Shown: positions 7,342 to 12,284 of the stretch, piece after piece
Position numbering within the stretch: the stretch's first letter is position 1
Layout: each line of letters opens with the position of its first letter
DNA from: Micavibrio sp. UBA2705
GTDB taxonomy: Bacteria > Pseudomonadota > Alphaproteobacteria > Micavibrionales > Micavibrionaceae
Reading direction: 5' to 3'
NCBI GenBank assembly: GCA_002354205.1
Contig: DELD01000068.1
Span: forward strand, 1-12,284
Length of the DNA: 12,284 bases
The notes under the pieces: model-generated
Databases searched by the model: none
Seen by the model: the letters and a program-made list of their open reading frames with translations, nothing else
What the model was told of the DNA's origin: nothing
Program-made: the position numbers and the translations under genes

Positions 7342-9067
7342 CCTGATCTTTGTTGTCTTTTTCAATATTGCGTGCAATATCTTTGGCTTCGAGTGCTTCT
7401 GCATTTGTGAGTAACGCGCCTTGTTTACGCTCTGCGAGCAAAGCGCGTGCTTTGGCGTATTTCGCATCATCCCAGAATACACGGCAGCCATTACAACCGC
7501 GTGCGCAGCAGCCTTCAACGCCAAAACGTGGTGATTTAATCTGGCGGCCTGTTTCATCGGCATCTACGGCATCTTGCAGTTTGCCAAGGCGGCCTTCATA
7601 TAAATCATCAGGTGCTTGCTTGAGTTCAATTTTTTGTGACACGCGGTCAAGTTTAAGACGTTCCCACTCCGCTTTGGTCAAGGAAGATTCTTTGCGGATT
7701 AATGTGTAAGGGACAATGTCCTTTTTAACCTGTTCGATGTTTTCATGGTCAAAATGAGAAAACGGAATGCGCACGACAGGTTTGTAGCCTGCATGAATTT
7801 CTTCGGTGACTTTACCTGTATTCATGTCTTCATATTCATAACAGCGAATTGGGTAGATTGTGTCTGTGCCCGGCGGAACAAATTCAAGCACATCGCCTGC
7901 GGATAATTTATTTTTAATTTCCAGCAAGAATGAATCTTCGGTGACTTCACGGACTATGCCAGCAAATTCCCATTCTGCAATTGTTGATGTGTGTTCGTAA
8001 TTATGTGACATATTCTTTAAGCGACCATCATGGAAAGCGAGGGTGTAGCCGCGGTTACCAACGGTGTCTAATTCTTGCATATAATTGCGTGGATCCCAAT
8101 TTTCAGGGTCCGCATAATAATCATCAATCGCCATGCGGTAGGCGCGCGCAACGACGCCAGCATAATAAGCGCTTTTACCGCGGCCTTCGACTTTCAGGCT
8201 ATCAATACCGATGGATAAGTAATCATCAAGGCGCGGCATGATACATAAATCTTTGGAGTTTAAGATGTACGAGCCGCGCATGTCTTCTTCAAACGGCATT
8301 AATTCACCGGGGCGGAATTTTTCTTCTAAGAAGAAATCAAACAGCTCTTTATTATTATCGTTAATTTCAAGCTCTTGGACAGTGCCGTCTTTTAATTTAA
8401 TGTGCAGCTTGTAATTCCAGCGGCATGAATTGGTGCAGCTGCCTTGGTTTGCGCCGCGCTCAGATAGGAAGTTAGAAAGCATACAGCGCCCAGAATACGT
8501 CATGCACATTGAACCATGCACGAATTGCTCTATCATAATGTCGGGACATTTTTCACGGACTTCTTGCAACTCTTCAAAGCTTACATCACGCGCCATGACA
8601 ACAAGGTCTGCGCCTTGGTCTTGCCAGTATTTAACGGTCATCCAATTGGTGACATTAGCCTGGGTTGACACGTGCAGTGATAATTCTGGGGCATGTGTGC
8701 GTACATAGTTAAAGACACCTGGGTCTGCGATAATCACGCCGTCAGGTTTGACTGTACGTATGGTCTCAATATATTCAGGTAATTTTTCAAGGTCGCGATT
8801 ATGGGCGATCAGGTTCAGCGTTAAATAGGCGCGTGCGCCATGTTCGTGGCAGAAATTAACGCCTTCAATGACCTCTTCGAGTGTGAATTTTGATTTCACA
8901 CGCATACACATATCAGGCGTACCCATGTAAACGGCATCAGCGCCATAAAGCACAGCAAATTTTAGTTTTTCAAGCGAACCAGCCGGCATCAAAAGCTCAG
9001 AGCGTCTTGCTCCCTCAACAGGTAATTTTGCTTTATATTTATTTTTGTACTGTTTCTTAAGCGCCAT
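7331..9067 (-). CDS. trhP: Peptidase U32 family protein, TrhP/YegQ-type tRNA hydroxylation protein
   Basis: This 578-aa protein is a U32-family member closest in motif order to E. coli YegQ/TrhP, which takes part in prephenate-dependent hydroxylation of U34 in tRNA (ho5U). The U32 name is historical, and no protease activity should be assumed. It opens with ELLMPAGSLEKLKFAVLYGADAVY (about residues 24-47). The core carries VHGSMCMTYSGRCMLS and GSCTNSCRW, giving four cysteines C188, C195, C211 and C215, the set that binds an iron-sulfur cluster in related U32 proteins. NSKDL and SLKVEGR follow. The protein exceeds the roughly 450 aa of E. coli TrhP by a C-terminal extension with a second cysteine group, C520, C521, C525 and C528 (GCCARGCNGC), then a charged helix. 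AGGA (plus-strand TCCT 9075-9078) lies 7 nt before the ATG. It is probably monocistronic, given its terminator. Confidence 0.85.
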   Translation of the reverse strand: MALKKQYKNKYKAKLPVEGARRSELLMPAGSLEKLKFAVLYGADAVYMGTPDMCMRVKSKFTLEEVIEGVNFCHEHGARAYLTLNLIAHNRDLEKLPEYIETIRTVKPDGVIIADPGVFNYVRTHAPELSLHVSTQANVTNWMTVKYWQDQGADLVVMARDVSFEELQEVREKCPDIMIEQFVHGSMCMTYSGRCMLSNFLSERGANQGSCTNSCRWNYKLHIKLKDGTVQELEINDNNKELFDFFLEEKFRPGELMPFEEDMRGSYILNSKDLCIMPRLDDYLSIGIDSLKVEGRGKSAYYAGVVARAYRMAIDDYYADPENWDPRNYMQELDTVGNRGYTLAFHDGRLKNMSHNYEHTSTIAEWEFAGIVREVTEDSFLLEIKNKLSAGDVLEFVPPGTDTIYPIRCYEYEDMNTGKVTEEIHAGYKPVVRIPFSHFDHENIEQVKKDIVPYTLIRKESSLTKAEWERLKLDRVSQKIELKQAPDDLYEGRLGKLQDAVDADETGRQIKSPRFGVEGCCARGCNGCRVFWDDAKYAKARALLAERKQGALLTNAEALEAKDIARNIEKDNKDQEAA

Positions 9068-9099
9068 TGCTATGTCCTTACGATTTATATTAATCAGGC

Positions 9100-9129
9100 G
9101 TTATAACCTATATGCTTTGCAAAATGCAA
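9100..9129 (-). promoter_or_regulatory. Possible promoter of the U32 gene with overlapping palindrome
   Basis: On the minus strand TATAAC (plus-strand 9100-9105) matches the -10 in five of six positions, and TTGCAT (9124-9129) is a moderate -35 at 18-nt spacing. The -35 overlaps a perfect small palindrome, TTGCA-AAA-TGCAA at 9117-9129, which could be a regulator site. The placement upstream of the ATG at 9067 is right for a promoter; the match itself is only fair. Confidence 0.35.
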
Positions 9130-9159
9130 GGAAATGAGTCGTTTTTTTACCATAATTTA

Positions 9160-9188
9160 TTGACATAAGCCAGTGTCGTTGCTATAAG
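9160..9188 (+). promoter_or_regulatory. Sigma70-like promoter for the 175-aa paralogue pair
   Basis: A perfect -35 TTGACA at 9160-9165 and TATAAG at 9183-9188 (five of six) are separated by the ideal 17 nt. Transcription would start near 9195, giving a leader of about 24 nt that contains the strong SD GGAGGGG at 9208-9214. An 8-bp direct repeat (ATAAGCCA) straddles the promoter. It is divergent from the U32 promoter in the same 151-nt gap. Confidence 0.68.
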
Positions 9189-9191
9189 CCA
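9165..9191 (+). repeat. Direct repeat ATAAGCCA inside the promoter
   Basis: ATAAGCCA occurs at 9165-9172 and again at 9184-9191, start-to-start distance 19 bp. The first copy begins at the last base of the -35 and the second covers most of the -10. Such spacing would place two bound protein units roughly on one side of the helix, so an operator is possible. Chance occurrence is not excluded. Confidence 0.35.
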
Positions 9192-9218
9192 TCGTGCTGT
9201 AAAATATGGAGGGGCTGT

Positions 9219-9746
9219 ATGAACCCATTATCAAAAATATTCAAAATCGTGACTTTTCAAAAAGATAAAGATGGCTTTGTCAAAAGCAAAGGCGACATGG
9301 CGGAGAAGTTTTACGGTTTAGGGCAGGCCATTATGCAGCAGCATAAAGAACATGCAAACCGCAGACGTAATGACACATGCACATATGTAAGCCTGCCATC
9401 GAATAAGAAATACCCAGAATGGCTTTGTGTGCAGAAAAATGCAATACATCTGCGTGTTGAAGAGCCGAACCTTGATTTAAATACAGGGCTCTCGATGATG
9501 GTCTTTGTCCCTGAAGAAGACAAATTCGTTATTCAAAACTTGCAAGAATATGACAATGCCGATGATGCGATTGCCTCATTTATAGGGATTATTGATCTCT
9601 ATGCTGATCGCGCCTTTATGCGCGGCCTTTCAGAGAAGCTTATTAAGGCTAAGGTATTTGATAGCGAAATTATTGACTATAAAACGGATACTGGCATGAA
9701 TGCTGTGCAAGATAAGAAAACAACGCCGCAAAGTATTATTAAGTGA
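9219..9746 (+). CDS. Hypothetical protein, 175 aa, paralogue of the next gene
   Basis: I do not recognise this family. The N-terminus is basic and not a signal peptide (PLSKIFKIVTFQKDKDGF). A helix-like stretch (AEKFYGLGQAIMQQHKEHANRRR) precedes a likely beta-rich middle containing EWLCVQKNAIHLRVEEP and MVFVPEEDKFVIQ. The region EYDNADDAIASFIGIIDLYAD leads into FMRGLSEKLIKAK, with the YAD tyrosine at residue 128. This last block is shared with the next gene (EFDDAQEAIGVFVNLLEDYAD, then FMRALKESLVEKN), so the two are diverged tandem duplicates of equal length. It has the best promoter and SD in the window, suggesting substantial expression. Its TGA overlaps the SD of the next gene. Function is unknown; proximity to the ClpA-like gene hints at a link but does not prove one. 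Confidence 0.72.
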   Translation: MNPLSKIFKIVTFQKDKDGFVKSKGDMAEKFYGLGQAIMQQHKEHANRRRNDTCTYVSLPSNKKYPEWLCVQKNAIHLRVEEPNLDLNTGLSMMVFVPEEDKFVIQNLQEYDNADDAIASFIGIIDLYADRAFMRGLSEKLIKAKVFDSEIIDYKTDTGMNAVQDKKTTPQSIIK

Positions 9747-9753
9747 GGGTATT

Positions 9754-10281
9754 ATGTGGAGCATGAAAAAAATATTTGGCCGCAATGTGGTGCAACAAAC
9801 TGCGCCTATCGGAGAAGGATTCACAAAGGGTTTTGAGATATTGCGCGAAGAACTTTTACGCATAGGTAAAGCGCAAGGACGTGACCGTACAAAAAACTCT
9901 GTTTCTTTGAATAATAAAGATGCGCCATATGATGCGGGGACAAAAGAGTGGGTGCGGGTCGAAAATGATGCATTGTATATCCGTTATTACGATAAAAAGA
10001 CGAAGGGCTGTGAAAACCTTTACGTGTTTTCTGTTGATAAGGAACGCGAATGTTTTGTTATGCAGCGTGCCCATGAATTTGATGATGCGCAGGAAGCCAT
10101 TGGTGTGTTTGTGAACTTGCTGGAAGATTATGCCGATGCAAGCTTTATGCGCGCCCTTAAAGAAAGCCTAGTTGAAAAAAACATCATTCAATATCCTGTT
10201 TATGACGGGGGGGATGATGTTGCTGAGCCAGCTTTGAATTTATCTTCTAAAGCACCACAAGTTATGCCGCCGATAAAATAG
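9754..10281 (+). CDS. Hypothetical protein, 175 aa, paralogue of the previous gene
   Basis: This is the second member of the unknown tandem pair. It keeps the layout of its neighbour: a short basic start (MWSMKKIFGR), a helix (GFTKGFEILREELLRIGKAQGRDR), a middle with EWVRVENDALYIRYYDKK and LYVFSVDKERECFVMQ, then the shared EFDDAQEAIGVF...YAD-x-x-FMRALKESL block with the YAD tyrosine at 126. The tail is low-complexity, ending in Pro and Lys. The ATG at 9754 is chosen because GAGGG at 9745-9749 overlaps the previous stop codon; a second Met at 9763 lies too far from it. An earlier in-frame ATG at 9700 would overlap the upstream gene and is disfavoured. A small hairpin at its end and about 199 nt separate it from the ClpA-like gene. 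Confidence 0.72.
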   Translation: MWSMKKIFGRNVVQQTAPIGEGFTKGFEILREELLRIGKAQGRDRTKNSVSLNNKDAPYDAGTKEWVRVENDALYIRYYDKKTKGCENLYVFSVDKERECFVMQRAHEFDDAQEAIGVFVNLLEDYADASFMRALKESLVEKNIIQYPVYDGGDDVAEPALNLSSKAPQVMPPIK

Positions 10282-10287
10282 GCGGTA
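10265..10287 (+). terminator. Weak hairpin at the end of the paralogue pair
   Basis: TGCCGCC at 10265-10271 pairs with GGCGGTA at 10281-10287 (one G-U pair) around a 9-nt loop containing the stop codon. The following ATATTGTTG is not a good U-run, so termination may be partial. A further perfect inverted repeat, TTTAAC/GTTAAA, lies at 10305-10321. Confidence 0.3.
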
Positions 10288-10304
10288 ATATTGTTGCGCG
10301 AAAA

Positions 10305-10321
10305 TTTAACCTTTTGTTAAA
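10305..10321. repeat. Inverted repeat TTTAAC-N5-GTTAAA
   Basis: TTTAAC at 10305-10310 and GTTAAA at 10316-10321 are exact reverse complements with a CTTTT centre. It lies in the AT-rich gap between the paralogue pair and the ClpA-like gene and could be a regulator site or part of a weak terminator. Confidence 0.3.
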
Positions 10322-10419
10322 ATATTGCTTTACTTTTTATGAAAAATAGTGTTTAATCTGGTTTCTATATTACAAAAGCCTAAACAATTATATTTTTGCT
10401 TTGTGATATACAAAAAAAT

Positions 10420-10441
10420 GCTTATAGCTGAATATATAAGC
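10420..10441. repeat. Inverted repeat GCTTATA-N8-TATAAGC upstream of the ClpA-like gene
   Basis: GCTTATA at 10420-10426 and TATAAGC at 10435-10441 are a perfect 7-bp inverted repeat; allowing one bulged base extends it to ATG/CAT. It lies 40-60 nt before the start codon, where a promoter or operator would be expected. A tentative promoter, TTGTGA (10401-10406) plus TATAGC (10423-10428), overlaps its left arm. No heat-shock sigma32-type promoter is evident. Confidence 0.35.
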
Positions 10442-10480
10442 CATATAAAAACACGATTGAGTATATAAGGGAGTCGTCAC

Positions 10481-12284
10481 ATGGGCAATTTTAATCCGGT
10501 TTTTAATGATATTGTTGAGGTCGAAGACTTCATTAAGCACAATTTTGAAATTTGCCCTAGCCCGGAATTTAGCTCGTTAGACTTTCTTGTTCTGATGAAT
10601 CAAATGCACCCAGCCGCATTTGATGAGGCTCTTTTTAACCTCAATATTAACGAAGATGATTTCCTCGCTTTTTTAGAAAAAGCACATGAATATATTGTTG
10701 AAACGCATGATAAAGAAAACCCGGCAACTGAATTTGATTTCACCGATGAATTCCGCGACTTTAATGATGCGCTAGAAAGCGCGATGGATATTGAGGATCA
10801 TAGCTTTGATTTCACACAGATTTTGTCTTTTTTTATTCAGTATCAAAATACCGCAGCAGGGGTCGTACTCAGCTTTGCTAAAGAAGGCCAGCTTTGGGAA
10901 ATTGATTTTGCAAAGGCGCATGATTTGATCGTGGGTAATGAAGAAGCAGCACGCCAACAAGCACAATATTATGCAGAAAATAGACAGGAGACAGCCATGG
11001 GCAACCAATTCCCAGCACGACGTGAAAATACACAAGAAACTTCTGTTGAACAGCAGCAAACAGATCTTAGCGCACTTACGGACTTAACGGCGCAGGCTAA
11101 AGAGGTTACTTTTGACCCAGTCATTGGTCGTGATGGTGAAATTGATTCCGCTGTGCAGGTTTTGCTGCGTAAAGAAAAACGTAACCCAATTTTTATTGGC
11201 GAAGCGGGGGTTGGCAAAACCGCAGCAGTCTATGGTCTTGTGAAGCGTATTGCAGATGGCGATGTGCCAGAGGGGCTTAAAGACAAACAGGTGCTAAGCC
11301 TTGATATTGCGTCTTTGATTGCGGGTACAAGTCATCGCGGTGAATTTGAACAGAAATTAAAAGACGTGCTTGAGCATGTTAAAAAAACAGAAGCCATTTT
11401 GTTTATTGATGAAATTCACGCCATGGTTGGCGCAGGCTCAGCGTCTGGTAGCCTTGATATGGCGAATATATTAAAGCCGTATATGAGTGACGCGATTAAC
11501 CCAATTTGCGTGATGGGCGCAACGACATTTGATGGCTTTAAGAAGTTAGAAAAAGATTCAGCGCTTGAGCGCCGTATGGGTAAAGTCACTGTGAATGAGC
11601 CATCACCTGCATTGGCGATCGAGATGATTAAAGGTAAGCGTGATGCCTATGTCGCGCATCATGGCGGGCTTGAGCTTACGGATGCGGCCATTGAACTGGC
11701 TGTTGAACAAACCCATCAGCATATTCATGATTTGTGTCTGCCAGACAAGGCTTTTGCCGTGATTGATAGCGCCTTGGCAGCGCAGCGTGCAGGTAAAGTG
11801 CCATCATCAGGTAAAGCGGGCGTGGTTGATAGCGCGGATATTTACGCGCAAATCAGCAAGGATTTAGGGCGTGAAATTGGCGCGCTAGATAACCCTGAGA
11901 TTAAACAAAAATTATTAAGCCTTTCTGATCGTTTCAACGCGGTTGTGATTAACCAAGAAACAGCGGTTGAGCAGGTGAGCAAGCGCGTGCGTAACTCAGG
12001 TACAAATCTGTTTGCCTCAGCACGTAAAAATAAGACGTTAGGCTCGTTTATGTTTGTAGGGCCAACGGGCGTTGGTAAAACAGAGCTTACTAAACAGCTT
12101 GCCGCAGAGCTTGATATTCCGCTGATCCGCTATGATATGAGTGAATTTAGCGAGCAAGCCTCCGTCAAACGCCTGATTGGCGCTGACCCAAGCTATGTCG
12201 GTTATGAAGATGGCGGTCAATTGGTCAATGATATTCGTAAAAACCCAAGCTGTGTTTTGTTGCTTGATGAGATTGAAAAGGCGC
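10481..12284 (+). CDS. clpA: ClpA-like AAA+ unfoldase (3' end beyond window)
   Basis: 601 codons are present and the reading frame is open to the window edge. This is a two-ring AAA+ protein unfoldase of the ClpA type, which would unfold substrates with ATP and may pass them to ClpP. D1 has the entry motif VIGRDGEI (from about residue 214), Walker A GEAGVGKT (240-247), Walker B LFIDEIH (D310, E311) and arginine fingers in ALERR. LPDKA and a short linker without a ClpB-type middle domain follow. D2 has Walker A GPTGVGKT (527-534), the LIGADPSYVG pore loop and Walker B LLLDE (D596, E597). Residues 1-170 are acidic and helical and only faintly recall Clp N repeats. In D1 the usual KYRG pore loop reads SHRG (H285). 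AAGGGAG at 10467-10473 supports the start. No clpS lies upstream. It may be an additional rather than the housekeeping ClpA. Confidence 0.88.
   Translation, partial: MGNFNPVFNDIVEVEDFIKHNFEICPSPEFSSLDFLVLMNQMHPAAFDEALFNLNINEDDFLAFLEKAHEYIVETHDKENPATEFDFTDEFRDFNDALESAMDIEDHSFDFTQILSFFIQYQNTAAGVVLSFAKEGQLWEIDFAKAHDLIVGNEEAARQQAQYYAENRQETAMGNQFPARRENTQETSVEQQQTDLSALTDLTAQAKEVTFDPVIGRDGEIDSAVQVLLRKEKRNPIFIGEAGVGKTAAVYGLVKRIADGDVPEGLKDKQVLSLDIASLIAGTSHRGEFEQKLKDVLEHVKKTEAILFIDEIHAMVGAGSASGSLDMANILKPYMSDAINPICVMGATTFDGFKKLEKDSALERRMGKVTVNEPSPALAIEMIKGKRDAYVAHHGGLELTDAAIELAVEQTHQHIHDLCLPDKAFAVIDSALAAQRAGKVPSSGKAGVVDSADIYAQISKDLGREIGALDNPEIKQKLLSLSDRFNAVVINQETAVEQVSKRVRNSGTNLFASARKNKTLGSFMFVGPTGVGKTELTKQLAAELDIPLIRYDMSEFSEQASVKRLIGADPSYVGYEDGGQLVNDIRKNPSCVLLLDEIEKA
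10986..10999 (+). promoter_or_regulatory. Internal SD and ATG for an N-domain-less ClpA form
   Basis: AGGAG at 10986-10990 is followed, after an ideal 6 nt, by an in-frame ATG at 10997, codon 173 of the ClpA-like gene and just before the D1 domain. The new start would read MGNQFP, echoing the MGNFNP of the full-length start. E. coli clpA is known to use an internal start at about codon 169 to give a shorter product, so a second isoform is plausible here. Confidence 0.5.

Noticed and set aside
7258..7563. Minus-strand frame overlapping the end of the U32 gene
   Set aside because: It overlaps the conserved C-terminal cysteine region of the U32 protein in another frame and crosses its terminator; it is a shadow frame.
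9219..10281. The two 175-aa proteins as ClpS adaptors
   Set aside because: ClpS is about 100 aa with a characteristic conserved core; neither protein shows such motifs and both are much longer.
10772..11059. Minus-strand open frame of 95 codons opposite the ClpA-like N-terminus
   Set aside because: It lies wholly antisense to a well-supported coding region, its cysteine-rich hydrophobic translation resembles no family I know, and it has no SD that I see.
10481..12284. ClpB or ClpC identity for the AAA+ protein
   Set aside because: The segment between D1 and D2 is short, with no room for the ClpB middle domain, and the D1-to-D2 spacing follows ClpA.

Overview
The window reads as chromosomal DNA from a Gram-negative, probably proteobacterial, host of moderate-to-low GC. 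A TrhP/YegQ-type U32 protein, a ClpA-type (rather than ClpC-type) unfoldase, a YeaH/SpoVR pair, a Sec signal peptide and sigma70-like promoters with strong Shine-Dalgarno (SD) sites support this. An alphaproteobacterial origin is plausible, but no rRNA or marker gene is present to settle it. I see no mobile element, tRNA, rRNA or CRISPR array. Coding density is high and no gene-free stretch exceeds about 200 nt.

Layout, left to right. (1) 38-3275, plus strand: a YeaH/YhbH (DUF444) protein followed by a SpoVR-family protein. This is the familiar stress/starvation module, whose usual third member, the PrkA/YeaG kinase, would be expected just left of base 1. (2) 3449-6012, plus strand: three consecutive AIM24-family (TIGR00266-like) paralogues and a small secreted protein with two mature cysteines, tightly spaced and probably one operon. 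(3) 6014-9067, minus strand: a U32 protein of the tRNA-hydroxylation (TrhP/YegQ) type with an extra C-terminal cysteine cluster, ending in a hairpin terminator. It is followed by an unrecognised 402-aa protein with its own very good sigma70-like promoter and a possible HDxxH...E metal site. (4) 9219-10281, plus strand: two adjacent 175-aa proteins of unknown family that are paralogues of each other, translationally coupled and driven by a near-consensus promoter. (5) 10481 to the window end: a two-domain ClpA-like AAA+ unfoldase, cut off after its second Walker B motif.

The right-hand part is the most unusual. A ClpA-like unfoldase lies downstream of a duplicated unknown gene rather than of clpS. 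Its N-terminal domain is strongly divergent, its D1 pore-loop aromatic is replaced by histidine, and a strong internal SD plus ATG at 10986-10999 could produce a form lacking the N-domain, as known for E. coli ClpA. Whether it pairs with ClpP cannot be judged, because the ClpP-binding loop would lie beyond the window. The 402-aa protein and the triple AIM24 operon are the other regions that conventional annotation would leave thin.
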